A stretch of 38,859 nucleotides of DNA, taken from NCBI GenBank assembly GCA_020720625.1, contig DYOH01000030.1, positions 1-38,859 on the forward strand, read 5' to 3'. Positions within the stretch are counted from its first letter, which is position 1. The number at the start of each line of letters is the position of its first letter. This stretch comes from Acetofilamentum sp. Lineage in GTDB: Bacteria > Bacteroidota > Bacteroidia > Bacteroidales > DYOH01. Shown piece after piece: positions 17,209-25,977 of the stretch. The position numbers were made by a program, and so were the translations under genes. The notes beneath the pieces were generated by a model, which saw only the letters and a program-made list of their open reading frames with translations, was not told the DNA's origin and ran no database searches.

Positions 17209-17814
17209 ATGAAATGGAAAATGTTGCTATTATTTGCCATTATTATGGTATCATTATTTGCCTGCAAGAATAAAGAAAAATTGGTTACCGACCCAATTAA
17301 CCCGGCCGTGGATTCAGTGCAAATCTATCACAATCAAATGGCCATGGTTACAGATTCGCTCAATGCAATAATAAATGGAACCACAGGCTTATCGCTCGAA
17401 GATCAGGAGAAATACCTTCAAAGTCTTACCAAAAGAAACATAAAAGATGTAAATGTGCTCAATTTGATTATCAAAGCAGGCGAGAAAATAAAAGAAATTA
17501 AAGCAGCCAAAGAAGTAAAAGTTAAACCCTTACAAACCACGCTAGAAGACAATTTCGAGAAAATTATGAATGCAGCCAGCTATGCCGAAGCCGATGCCGT
17601 AATAAAAGAAACCCTGGAAAAATTCGAAAATCCGGAGGCACCAGTGCTAATTATTCTTTATCGTCAAGGCGAAGATGTGGATTACGACAAACCTACCAAT
17701 ATTAAAGATTACTTGAATTATCTAAAACTGCAGAAAAAGAGCAATGCCAATATTGACCAAATTTTTCTGAACAGCAACGGAAAAATTAAATCGCTCGATT
17801 TGATGCATAAATAA
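17209..17814 (+). CDS. Lipoprotein of unknown function
   Basis: A 201-residue protein with a lipobox (SLFAC, Cys19) and a mostly helical, Lys/Glu-rich body. I do not recognise the family. Helical pairs such as LNLIIKAGEKIKEIKAAKEV suggest coiled-coil or TPR-like packing. The C-terminal third has a mixed character (APVLIILYRQGEDVDYDKPT). Between DUF3108 (12 bp) and another exported protein (32 bp) on the same strand. Confidence 0.65.
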   Translation: MKWKMLLLFAIIMVSLFACKNKEKLVTDPINPAVDSVQIYHNQMAMVTDSLNAIINGTTGLSLEDQEKYLQSLTKRNIKDVNVLNLIIKAGEKIKEIKAAKEVKVKPLQTTLEDNFEKIMNAASYAEADAVIKETLEKFENPEAPVLIILYRQGEDVDYDKPTNIKDYLNYLKLQKKSNANIDQIFLNSNGKIKSLDLMHK

Positions 17815-17846
17815 TTCGAAATCAATAATTAAAATAAATTTATCAA

Positions 17847-18449
17847 ATGAAAAATTCAAGAAATATCATCATATCGCTCATACTTCTGATGATGAGTTTG
17901 CCCCTTTGGGCACAAACAGAAGCGGTAAAAGTAAATCCGCCCAAATTAACTCCAGAGCGAAAAGCAGCAGTTGATAGTCTGGCATTAGAAAAAGTGCGTG
18001 ATTTAAGCAAATACATTACCATTATCGGCAATAAAGAAACACCATTGTCGGAATCGGCCCGCGCAATAGACCGCGCCAAGGAGCTATTTATGGAAGGCAG
18101 CCAGATTGGCGTATCATCCTTGTCGCGCAACGAAGTAAAGTATTATACCATAGAAAAATATCTCTACAGATTAGCATCCTTAAACTACGACCAGGTTAAT
18201 ATTGATTGGTTTGATATACAATATGTAAGCGATTTGGAATTACAGCCCGACGGCAGATATGTGGGAGTAATTACCATCTACCAAAAATTTGAGGGAGTAA
18301 CCAAAGAGGGTTTGGTATACAAAGATGTTACTAAAAAAGACGTTACTGTATATGTTGAGCGCAAAGAGACACAAATTGCCGGTCGCTTAATCGGTTTTTG
18401 GGATGTTTTGCTCGGCGATATTCGCGTAAAAGAAACTTCTTACAAATAA
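17847..18449 (+). CDS. Exported protein of unknown function
   Basis: A 200-residue protein with a signal peptide ending in WAQ (about residue 22). The mature part has a helical start (LTPERKAAVDSLALEKVRDL) and a beta-rich C-terminal half (YDQVNIDWFDIQYVSDL, then YVGVITIYQKFEGV). I do not recognise the family; the second half may be a small lipocalin- or NTF2-like fold, which is guesswork. Last gene of the DUF3108 group, followed by a terminator. Confidence 0.65.
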   Translation: MKNSRNIIISLILLMMSLPLWAQTEAVKVNPPKLTPERKAAVDSLALEKVRDLSKYITIIGNKETPLSESARAIDRAKELFMEGSQIGVSSLSRNEVKYYTIEKYLYRLASLNYDQVNIDWFDIQYVSDLELQPDGRYVGVITIYQKFEGVTKEGLVYKDVTKKDVTVYVERKETQIAGRLIGFWDVLLGDIRVKETSYK

Positions 18450-18467
18450 TGTTTAAGTTTGTTACAT

Positions 18468-18512
18468 ACGCCGCAAAGTTCGCTTCATTTTGCTGTTCTT
18501 TGTGGCGTTTTT
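18468..18512 (+). terminator. Rho-independent terminator after the three exported-protein genes
   Basis: 11-bp arms ACGCCGCAAAG (18468-18478) and CTTTGTGGCGT (18498-18508) with one G-T pair, followed by TTTTTA. The next 250 bases up to 18763 are AT-rich, with no gene or clear promoter seen. Confidence 0.8.
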
Positions 18513-18763
18513 ATTTAAATCACTCATAATTTTTGGTCAAAATTCCTTTTTAGGGTGATTAAAATAGTACAAACAAAATAATACTTGAAAACACTGTGTT
18601 CCGCAATTGTTTAGGAAGTCGAATGAGACAAAGTCGAAATTGGACTTTATGATAAGTAAAAATAGATATAAATACGCATAAAAAAGAGCAAGTTAGCGAA
18701 AAACTAATCAAAAAATAAAAAACGAACAAGAGCTTGCTTAAGGCGATTTACAAAAAAAATACG

Positions 18764-19588
18764 ATGATGAAAAAATGGAACTTACTAATTATTAGCCTAT
18801 TCATTTCACAATTTCTGGTGAATGCCCAAGGCGGATTAACGCAAAAATCGCTTGAAAAAATGTTTGCAGAAACCAAACAGGTTAGTCAGTTTTTTCGCCG
18901 GTTTAATGCCGAAGAGGATATAAAAGGTCAGATACTTTACGAGAAAGATAAGGATTATAGAAATATCAAACTCCGAAAATCTTATTTCCCGTATTTATTC
19001 GACCAAACTAAATTTAATCATGCAGCGCTAGAAAGCGAATTTCAGAATTATGTAATTACTAACCAACATTTTCTGAGCTTTTATTCGCCCAAATGGATGG
19101 CCCAGGTGCAGGCCGAATTCCTGTACAACGGAAAACCGCAGCAAGTAGAGCTATTTTTCAAAATAGAAATGGAAAACGGAGGCAGTAAATGGGTACTGCA
19201 TCACGTTTACACCGACATTTACCAGCAGCACACAGAATTAACCGACACTCCCGAAATCAGGTTTATTCACCCCAAGAGTCACGAATTAGATTTTATGAAT
19301 CTAGGCAAAGTGTTTACACCCGAAAACAACCCCCGGCAATATACTTATAACGAATTTAAGCCCGATTGGCTATCGATTTTTGTTTACGAATACAATCTTG
19401 GCCAATGGAAATTCAAACAGGTAACCCGCACCTGGTTTCATGTTTGGCAAGTTCCCAATTGGTACTTTACCTTGGAATATATAAACCGCAACGAATTAAA
19501 TTCGGGCTGGATGATAACAAATTTAATTGACATCTCTAAAATACCTGAAAATGAACTGGAATATTATATCGTTACGTCATTGCATTAG
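18764..19588 (+). CDS. Exported protein of unknown function, coupled to the LRR gene
   Basis: A 274-residue protein with a signal peptide (MMKKWNLLIISLFISQFLVNAQ). The mature part is rich in aromatic residues (FFRRFNAEE, YFPYLFDQT, KWVLHHVYTDIYQ, WYFTLEYINRN). I recognise no family. Two in-frame ATGs (18764, 18767) are equivalent; the frame also extends 10 codons upstream from a TTG. Its last 38 bp overlap the start of the leucine-rich-repeat gene, which indicates translational coupling and a shared function, probably in the periplasm or at the surface. Confidence 0.65.
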   Translation: MMKKWNLLIISLFISQFLVNAQGGLTQKSLEKMFAETKQVSQFFRRFNAEEDIKGQILYEKDKDYRNIKLRKSYFPYLFDQTKFNHAALESEFQNYVITNQHFLSFYSPKWMAQVQAEFLYNGKPQQVELFFKIEMENGGSKWVLHHVYTDIYQQHTELTDTPEIRFIHPKSHELDFMNLGKVFTPENNPRQYTYNEFKPDWLSIFVYEYNLGQWKFKQVTRTWFHVWQVPNWYFTLEYINRNELNSGWMITNLIDISKIPENELEYYIVTSLH

Positions 19589-22061
19589 TATAATTGCATT
19601 ATTGTGGAGCTTATCGCTTGCAGCTCAAAATAAAAAAATAAGCGACGACGATTTGCGCGTATTAAAAGGACAGGCGCAACAAATGGTAGGATTTTTTGAA
19701 TACCAGCAAAATATTTTGGGCGACCCCGATGCAAGCCTTCGCGAAAAGCAAATTGTGATAAACGAATCCTACAAAAAATCGTTTTCTGATTCGCTTGTGC
19801 AAATCGAGGACGATCTGGATCCATCGCGCCAATTCTCTATCTTTAAAGATGTGCAGGATTATCTGAAGGATATCGATTTTTTCTTTAAAAAAGCCGAATT
19901 TGCCTACGATATAATCGAAATGAAATATGGCTACAATCAATACGATGTGCTTTATTTTACAGTACTTACCCAACGAAAAATTACAGCAACGGATTTAAAA
20001 AACAAAGCAATAGAAAATTTTCAAAACCGATATTTCGAGCTTAATTACAACGATACAACCCAAGGATTAAAAATTGTAAGCATTTACACCAATTCACCCG
20101 AAGATAAAACCAATTGGCAATCGTGGTGGGGGAATTTGCCCTTGGTTTGGAAAACATTTTTCAAGGAAAAATACAATTTTGGGGATTCGCTCAACGCCGG
20201 CGACATTAAACAGCTCGACAATTTAAGCCAATTGGATATTTCCGGTAGAACGGATATTTCGGATTTGAACCCGGTGATTGATTTTAAAGCACTAAAAAAT
20301 CTAAACTTAAGTGCATCTGGCATAAACGATCTTATGCCGCTTCGTTATCTAAAAAATCTGCAAAGTCTGAATATTTCAAACACCAAAGTAAATGCCATTG
20401 ACGCACTAAAATACAGCTCGGCCCTAAAGGTGCTAAACCTTACAAACTCAAAGGTAAGCTCACTGAATGTACTCGAAAATTTGCAACGCATCGAAGAACT
20501 TTATCTAAGCAACACTCCGGTTAGCGATTTAAGTCTGCTGTCCGATTATAAAAACATCAAAATACTAAATTTATCGGGACTAAAATTAACTAAATTTGAT
20601 TTTTTACAGGACATGCCAAATCTGGTAGAACTAACACTCGATAGTTCTAGCTTTGAAAACACGGCTTTCTTGTACAATCATGCCTTTTTGCAAAAACTGA
20701 GAATGAATAAAACACCCATCAAAAATTTTGCATATCTGACAGATGTAGACAAATTGAGCGAAATCTATTTTGAACACACCCAAATCGAAAAGCTCGATGG
20801 ATTAGAGAAGATGAAGAGTTTGCGCAAAATTTATTGCGACTATAGCAAAGTGAGCAGAGCCGAGGCCCTAAAACTTAGTCAAAAAAGACCCGATGTAGTA
20901 ATTGTTTTCGAATCGCAGGAGTTAGCGCAATGGTGGGCAGCATTAGATGTAAACTGGAAAAACTATTTCAATCGGTTATTTCAGCTGCCAGCCAAACCCG
21001 CCACCGAAGATTTGCATCAGGTAATAAAACAAACGCAAATAAGCATCAAGAATAACAAAAATCTGAACGATTTAAGCCCCTTGGCCATATTTTCGGATTT
21101 AAAAGAGCTAGAAATAAGTAATGCCAAACTGACAAATATTTCTGCTTTAAAAGAACTCAAAGAACTCGAAAAAGTAAGCATCACTTCGGCCGAATTGGCC
21201 TCGGTTGATGTAATACAGCATTTAAACAAGCTAAAATACCTCGATGTTTCGCAAAATCCGATTATGAATTTGTCGCCACTCGACAGCTGCGCATCCTTAG
21301 AGGAAATTCATGCCGAAAAATGCAATCTAAATTCGCTTCCGGATTTACCCAAAGCAAAAAACTTCAGGAATTTATACGCCGATGGAAATCAAATCGCAGA
21401 TTCCACAGTGCAAAAATTCTATGCAAGGCATCCATCGTCGTTGGTAATATACAAAACTGCCTATTTGCAAACCTGGTGGAATGCTTTGGATTTAAACTGG
21501 AAAAAGTTCTTTATCCGACAATTTAACTTAACGGCACAGGCCAATACCGAAGAATTGCATAAACTTATTCGCACAGAAGAAATAAGCCTTAGAAATATTC
21601 AAATAGAAAACCTAAATCCATTAAACGAATTTTTACGATTACAAACACTTGTTTTATCAGATCTGAATCTAAGTAGCCTAGTATCGGTTTCGGGCTTTAA
21701 ATCGCTCGAAAACTTGTCGCTCGTGCGATTAAGTATCCATGATATAAGCCCGGTTTACCAATTACTCAAACTAAAAAAATTAAGCATCAACGAAACCGCA
21801 GTAAGAAAAATAGAATATGAAAAGCTCAGTCAGTTAGAATATCTGGATATTTCGGAAAACAAAATAAAAAATATAAGCGGACTAAAATATTTGCCGGATT
21901 TACAGGAGCTCAATATTTCCAATACACGCGTTTGGAATATTGGGGTAGTAAAAAAGCTGCTAAAGCTAACAGAATTTAAAGCCTATAATAGCTCAGTGCC
22001 ATATTTTTCGATAAAAAAACTAAAAGCAAGCAAACCGAAGTTAAGAATTACATGGTATTAA
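19551..22061 (+). CDS. Exported leucine-rich-repeat protein with three modules
   Basis: An 836-residue protein with a signal peptide (ends SLAAQ, near residue 26), an N-terminal alpha-rich domain (about 30-185), then three units of the same plan. Each opens with a WW...L...WK..F...F.L head (WW at about 192-193, 461-462, 642-643 of this start), runs into SDS22/internalin-like 21-23-residue LRRs (LKNLNLSASGINDLMPLRYL, LQELNISNTRVWNIGV) and closes with a Lys-rich tail ending in V-I-V or L-R-I. Unit 1 has about nine repeats, units 2 and 3 four to six each. LRRs bind protein or peptide ligands; the target is unknown. Starting at ATG 19551 it overlaps the preceding gene by 38 bp; an ATG at 19527 in the same frame is less likely. 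Confidence 0.8.
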   Translation: MNWNIISLRHCISIIALLWSLSLAAQNKKISDDDLRVLKGQAQQMVGFFEYQQNILGDPDASLREKQIVINESYKKSFSDSLVQIEDDLDPSRQFSIFKDVQDYLKDIDFFFKKAEFAYDIIEMKYGYNQYDVLYFTVLTQRKITATDLKNKAIENFQNRYFELNYNDTTQGLKIVSIYTNSPEDKTNWQSWWGNLPLVWKTFFKEKYNFGDSLNAGDIKQLDNLSQLDISGRTDISDLNPVIDFKALKNLNLSASGINDLMPLRYLKNLQSLNISNTKVNAIDALKYSSALKVLNLTNSKVSSLNVLENLQRIEELYLSNTPVSDLSLLSDYKNIKILNLSGLKLTKFDFLQDMPNLVELTLDSSSFENTAFLYNHAFLQKLRMNKTPIKNFAYLTDVDKLSEIYFEHTQIEKLDGLEKMKSLRKIYCDYSKVSRAEALKLSQKRPDVVIVFESQELAQWWAALDVNWKNYFNRLFQLPAKPATEDLHQVIKQTQISIKNNKNLNDLSPLAIFSDLKELEISNAKLTNISALKELKELEKVSITSAELASVDVIQHLNKLKYLDVSQNPIMNLSPLDSCASLEEIHAEKCNLNSLPDLPKAKNFRNLYADGNQIADSTVQKFYARHPSSLVIYKTAYLQTWWNALDLNWKKFFIRQFNLTAQANTEELHKLIRTEEISLRNIQIENLNPLNEFLRLQTLVLSDLNLSSLVSVSGFKSLENLSLVRLSIHDISPVYQLLKLKKLSINETAVRKIEYEKLSQLEYLDISENKIKNISGLKYLPDLQELNISNTRVWNIGVVKKLLKLTEFKAYNSSVPYFSIKKLKASKPKLRITWY

Positions 22062-22138
22062 ATAATTTTATAAAAATTTATGTTTTACAAAATCTTTTTT
22101 TTCTAATTTAGCCATACAATTTCTAAAACACCAATGCA

Positions 22139-22360
22139 ATGAAAAAAGACAGAGACATTGAAAAAAACTACAGCAAAACTGAGTTTGTAGCAAAACTTAG
22201 AAGATTGGCCGATGCCATTGAAAACGATGATCGCTTTGAAATTCAGATTGCAGGAGAGCGCATCTACGTTCCTAAACGGGCAGTATTTAATATCGAACAC
22301 GAGCGCGAGGATGGAATGGAAGAAATCGAATTTCAGATTAAATGGGAAACTGAAAAATAA
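22139..22360 (+). CDS. amphi-Trp domain protein
   Basis: A 73-residue cytoplasmic protein matching the amphi-Trp family (TIGR04354). Features: FVAKLRRLADAIENDDRFEI, then GERIYVPKRAVFNIEHERED and a closing EIEFQIKWE with the conserved Trp. Function is unknown; members are short and occur in many bacteria and archaea. Separate from the LRR gene by 77 bp and from the next unknown gene by 114 bp. Confidence 0.75.
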   Translation: MKKDRDIEKNYSKTEFVAKLRRLADAIENDDRFEIQIAGERIYVPKRAVFNIEHEREDGMEEIEFQIKWETEK

Positions 22361-22474
22361 TTAAACAAATTACGGCTGCCGAACTTATTTTTATGAGAGA
22401 TAAAAACGAATGTGAAATTGCATTCAAAAAAAATTGAATAAAAAAACTCAGTTCAGCAGCCAAATTTTTTTTCT

Positions 22475-22837
22475 ATGAATATTGAAAATAAAGACTATAT
22501 TATTTCGAATTACCTTCATAAAACTTGCTTGTATAAAGAAAGCCGGGAAATTGTGATGGTAAAAGTTCTTACACTAAGCATAAGCGATTGGGGCTTAACA
22601 TTTCTGTTGCAAATGGAAAACGAAATACAAGCCATAGACGAAGACGAATTAATTTATTACAGTAATCCAGAGCAGGTAAATAAGACATTTGAATTCTCCG
22701 GAGCATGGGAAATTTGCTCAATCGAAAAGCACAAAATTCATGTATCCTATGTAAACGGAACGCTCAATTGCAGCGAAAAATCCATGCAATATTTTTTAGA
22801 TCGCGAACCCGACAGATACAAGCTTTGGAGAGATTAA
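22475..22837 (+). CDS. Conserved-looking small protein of unknown function
   Basis: A 120-residue protein without a signal peptide or membrane segment. The order is mixed beta (REIVMVKVLTLSISDWGLTF), acidic middle (AIDEDELIYY), then a beta hairpin and a basic end (DREPDRYKLWRD). I do not recognise it. Its base and codon use resembles the neighbours, which argues that it is real. Lies between the amphi-Trp gene and cheD on the same strand. Confidence 0.55.
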   Translation: MNIENKDYIISNYLHKTCLYKESREIVMVKVLTLSISDWGLTFLLQMENEIQAIDEDELIYYSNPEQVNKTFEFSGAWEICSIEKHKIHVSYVNGTLNCSEKSMQYFLDREPDRYKLWRD

Positions 22838-22921
22838 ACCAGACTTTGCAGAAAGGCCTTTTTCAGAGAAAAATTCTCAAATACACATTTTATCATTATC
22901 TTGGTCTTTAGTTTAAATCAC

Positions 22922-23434
22922 ATGACCAACTTAACCAAAGTATATCTAAAATCGGGCGAAGTCTATGTAAATTCCGCCTCTGTAATCGTATGGACAGTCT
23001 TAGGCTCTTGTGTAGCCGTTGCCTTGCATAGTCCGAGAAAAGGCCTAACGGCAATTTCGCATGCCCAGTTACCTTCTCCATCTCACAAAAAAGATGCATG
23101 CTCGCATAGCTGCCCCAAACCATGTTTTCAGCAGCATGAAGATATTGTATCGGAGATGCGGTTTTTAAGCTGTTCAACCAAATATATGCTCGATGAATTG
23201 CATAAAATGGGAATAGAAAACTCGGAGTTAAAAGCCTATATTTTTGGAGGTTCGTCAATGTTTCAGGTCGAAAAAGATTATTTTTCGGTAGGAAAACGCA
23301 ATGTAGATATGGCCCTAACGATGCTTAAGAATTTTGGAATACCTGTGGTTGAAAAAGACGTATTGGGAAATCAAAGTCGCACCATCAATTTCAATACCTA
23401 TTCGGCCGAGTTCACCATTGAATTAGGAGATTAA
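22922..23434 (+). CDS. cheD: CheD-like chemoreceptor glutamine deamidase
   Basis: A 170-residue CheD-family protein. The catalytic dyad is in place: Cys30 in TVLGSCVAV and His47 in AISHAQLP, with Thr25 nearby. Later blocks ELKAYIFGGSSMF, VGKRNVDMAL and DVLGNQSRTINFNTYSAEF are the standard CheD core. CheD deamidates or deesterifies Gln/Glu on methyl-accepting chemotaxis proteins. After the catalytic His there is a loop with Cys60-x3-Cys64-x3-Cys68 and several His, longer and more Cys-rich than usual. No other che, mcp or motility gene is nearby. The start is set at 22922 (MTNLTKVYLKSGEV) by homology; the frame opens 7 codons earlier. Confidence 0.88.
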   Translation: MTNLTKVYLKSGEVYVNSASVIVWTVLGSCVAVALHSPRKGLTAISHAQLPSPSHKKDACSHSCPKPCFQQHEDIVSEMRFLSCSTKYMLDELHKMGIENSELKAYIFGGSSMFQVEKDYFSVGKRNVDMALTMLKNFGIPVVEKDVLGNQSRTINFNTYSAEFTIELGD

Positions 23435-23454
23435 GCCAAAAAATGGAAAAAAAA

Positions 23455-23481
23455 GCCCGAAATAAAAAATTTATTTCAGGC
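23455..23481. terminator. Bidirectional terminator between cheD and gpmA
   Basis: Arms 23455-23466 and 23470-23481 (GCCCGAAATAAA/TTTATTTCAGGC) pair with one mismatch over a 3-base loop, with A-rich sequence on the left and T-rich on the right. It serves the convergent cheD and gpmA genes. Confidence 0.7.
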
Positions 23482-23510
23482 CTGATTTCTTTTGCAACAT
23501 AGAATAAATG

Positions 23511-24257
23511 CTATTTCGCTTTACCCTGATTAGCAACAGCTTGCATAGCAGCTTTTACCTTCTCTTCATCACCCAAATAATAGCTTTTAATAGGATTTAG
23601 ATTTTCATCGAGTTCGTAAACCAAAGGCATTCCGGTAGGAATGTTCAAAGCCAGAATGTCTTGCTCCGAGACATTATCAAGATACTTTACCAATGCCCTA
23701 AGGCTGTTACCATGTGCAGCCATAATAATTTTTTTTCCTGCCTTTAACTGAGGCACCACATCTTCGAACCAAAAAGGCAAAAAGCGCTCAACAGTATCTT
23801 TTAAACACTCCGTAAGAGGCATATCTTTCTGATCGAGCTTAGCATAAGCTTTATTTTTACCGGGATATCTATCATCATCGGTGGTAAGCGCAGGAGGCGC
23901 AATATCATAACTTCTACGCCAAATGGTAACTTGCTCTTCGCCATGCTCGGCAGCAGTTTCGGCTTTGTTTAAACCTTGCAGCGCACCGTAATGACGTTCG
24001 TTTAAACGCCAGGTTTTTTCAACCGGCAACCAAAGTTGGTCAAGTTCTTCTAAAGCAAAATTTAATGTTTTGATGGCTCTTTTCAGGTAAGAAGTATAGG
24101 CCAAATCGAATTCAAAGCCATTGTCTTTTAATACTTTTCCGGCTTCTTTGGCTTCAGCTACACCCTTTTCCGATAAATCTACATCTGTCCATCCGGTAAA
24201 GCGGTTTTCTTTGTTCCAAACGCTTTCGCCATGACGTAATAATACTAATTTTATCAT
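23511..24257 (-). CDS. gpmA: 2,3-bisphosphoglycerate-dependent phosphoglycerate mutase
   Basis: A 248-residue glycolytic enzyme converting 3-phosphoglycerate to 2-phosphoglycerate. [20 protein letters not shown] has the phospho-accepting His9; [10 protein letters not shown]-type motif reads [38 protein letters not shown] and the late [16 protein letters not shown] (second catalytic His) complete the family set. Length fits the dPGM class. It starts 21 bp after purQ, so the two are likely co-transcribed. Confidence 0.95.
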   Translation of the reverse strand: MIKLVLLRHGESVWNKENRFTGWTDVDLSEKGVAEAKEAGKVLKDNGFEFDLAYTSYLKRAIKTLNFALEELDQLWLPVEKTWRLNERHYGALQGLNKAETAAEHGEEQVTIWRRSYDIAPPALTTDDDRYPGKNKAYAKLDQKDMPLTECLKDTVERFLPFWFEDVVPQLKAGKKIIMAAHGNSLRALVKYLDNVSEQDILALNIPTGMPLVYELDENLNPIKSYYLGDEEKVKAAMQAVANQGKAK

Positions 24258-24278
24258 ATTCGATTGTTTATAATAAGT

Positions 24279-24971
24279 TTACTCTTTAAAAAAATCCAGA
24301 ATAGATTGAAAAATGTTTTGTCCGTCGATATTACCCAACTCCGGATCCGAAGCTCTTTCCGGATGAGGCATCATGCCGTAAACATTCTTATTTTTGTTAC
24401 AAACTCCGGCAATGTTTTCGATGGATCCATTAGGATTAGATTCTTGAGAAATTCTGCCGTTCTGATCGCAATAGCGGAACAAAATCTGCTTATTTTCGTG
24501 CAATGAGGCCAGCGTTTGTCCATCTGCAAAATATCTTCCTTCGCCATGTGCAATAGGAATTTTGAGTGGCTTGGTGCAATTAAGGTTTTTTGTAAGTGCA
24601 GTTTCGTTGTTATCAGCTCTAATATACACGTTTTTACATGCAAATTTCTGATGATCGTTGTGAAGTAAAGTTCCGGGCAATAATCCTGCTTCGCAAAGAA
24701 TTTGAAAACCATTGCATACTCCCAAAACAAAACCACCGGCATCGGCAAATTTAATTACTTCGGTCATTATTGGCGAAAACCGGGCCAAAGCACCACTACG
24801 CAAATAATCGCCATAAGAAAAACCACCGGGCAATACAATAGCCTGCACATTTTGCAAATCGGTATCTTTGTGCCATAAGCGAACAACTTCCTGCCCCATG
24901 ATTTCTTCCAGCACATAAATCATGTCTTCGTCGCAGTTTGAGCCGGGAAATATTACTACACCAAATTTCAT
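24279..24971 (-). CDS. purQ: Phosphoribosylformylglycinamidine synthase, glutaminase subunit
   Basis: A 230-residue class I glutamine amidotransferase that feeds ammonia to PurL in step 4 of purine synthesis. Oxyanion loop LPGGFSYGDYLRSGA; nucleophile Cys86 in GVCNGFQIL; His203/Glu205 in MMPHPERA. Separate PurQ means a split PurL/PurQ/PurS system rather than the large fused enzyme, which many Bacteroidota use; purL and purS are not here. A well-spaced promoter lies just upstream. Confidence 0.94.
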   Translation of the reverse strand: MKFGVVIFPGSNCDEDMIYVLEEIMGQEVVRLWHKDTDLQNVQAIVLPGGFSYGDYLRSGALARFSPIMTEVIKFADAGGFVLGVCNGFQILCEAGLLPGTLLHNDHQKFACKNVYIRADNNETALTKNLNCTKPLKIPIAHGEGRYFADGQTLASLHENKQILFRYCDQNGRISQESNPNGSIENIAGVCNKNKNVYGMMPHPERASDPELGNIDGQNIFQSILDFFKE

Positions 24972-24994
24972 TTTTTTGCGAATTAAATTTGTTT

Positions 24995-25025
24995 CAAAAT
25001 TACATTTTTGCCCCTATTTATCAAA
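24995..25025 (-). promoter_or_regulatory. Promoter of purQ-gpmA
   Basis: On the minus strand TTTG (CAAA at 25022-25025 on plus) and TAATTTTG (24995-25002) with a 19-base spacer, an exact match to the Bacteroidota consensus. The box lies 23 bases before the purQ start. Confidence 0.7.
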
Positions 25026-25101
25026 ATAAGATTTTTAGATAAATCTAATTATTGCACTTTACAGAATTGATAAATGATTTATTCGGTTAAAAAAAAAAAA
25101 C

Positions 25102-25109
25102 TATTTTTG
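25102..25109 (+). promoter_or_regulatory. Candidate -7 box (TATTTTTG) of the sulfotransferase-like gene
   Basis: Fits TAnnTTTG, 21 bases before the ATG at 25131, preceded by an A-run. No TTTG at the right distance upstream. Confidence 0.4.
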
Positions 25110-25130
25110 ATGCATAAAAAATTTTCATAG

Positions 25131-25961
25131 ATGAATCAATCCGGTAAATACATTTTTTTTCATGTAGGATTAGGCAAAACCGCCACTACCTACTTACAAT
25201 ACAAAGTATTTCCGTTCTTTAAAAATATTACTTTTATTCACCGAAAGCCAAAATACTTAAAAGTGGCTCAAATAATAGACAGTGGGCAAGATGGCGTTTT
25301 TTTAATATCACGCGAGTTCGACCAGCAATTAGAGAGAGAGGTAAAAAAGTTTGCAGCACATCATCCGCATACAAGAGTCATAATCGTATTCCGACAACAC
25401 GACGGATGGATAGCCTCGCAATACCGCAGGTTTGTAAAAAACGGTCATGCTATTCCATTCCATCAATTTTTTGATGTAAAAGAAGACCAAGGCATGTTTA
25501 AAAAGATAGATCTTGATTTTATGCACAAAATCAGGGTGCTGGAAAAATATTTTTCACAAAAACCGATCGTACTTTTTTACGACGATTTGCGTAAAGATTC
25601 CTTTGCCTTTTTCGATTACATTGCCGCTTGCATAGGAGCTAATTATAATCGGGAGGATATTAGTTTAGAAAAACACCACAGCAGCTACAACGAAAAGCAA
25701 TTAAAAGCCATTTTTGCTGTAAGTAAATGGTTGGATATACGCAAACGAAATCATCACAACAAAATATTTTACCAATTCCGGCGGATTTTTATCAATATCA
25801 TTCGCTATAGTACTTTATACATTGCAAAATATTTGCCCGAAACCTGGATTAATACTCAGCCCTTAATTCATCCGGACGAATTAAAAACAGTGCGCGAATA
25901 CTATACTTCCGATTGGAATGAAGTGGTAAAATACGCTGAGGAAAACAATCCAAAATTATAA
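25131..25961 (+). CDS. Sulfotransferase-like P-loop protein
   Basis: A 276-residue protein with an N-terminal PAPS-binding loop HVGLGKTATTYLQ (11-23) and the 3-prime-phosphate block VIIVFRQHDGWIASQYRRF (Arg and Ser), as in carbohydrate sulfotransferases. The sulfate acceptor is unknown; capsule or surface glycan is plausible from the family. It precedes a sodium:solute symporter by 16 bp and may share its transcript, though a functional link is not evident. Confidence 0.72.
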   Translation: MNQSGKYIFFHVGLGKTATTYLQYKVFPFFKNITFIHRKPKYLKVAQIIDSGQDGVFLISREFDQQLEREVKKFAAHHPHTRVIIVFRQHDGWIASQYRRFVKNGHAIPFHQFFDVKEDQGMFKKIDLDFMHKIRVLEKYFSQKPIVLFYDDLRKDSFAFFDYIAACIGANYNREDISLEKHHSSYNEKQLKAIFAVSKWLDIRKRNHHNKIFYQFRRIFINIIRYSTLYIAKYLPETWINTQPLIHPDELKTVREYYTSDWNEVVKYAEENNPKL

Positions 25962-25977
25962 TCAAAAAAATAAATCC

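Noticed and set aside
20100-22061. Direct repeats in the LRR gene as a mobile or recombination hotspot
   Set aside because: Similarity between the modules is at protein level and low at DNA level, so recent recombination is not indicated.
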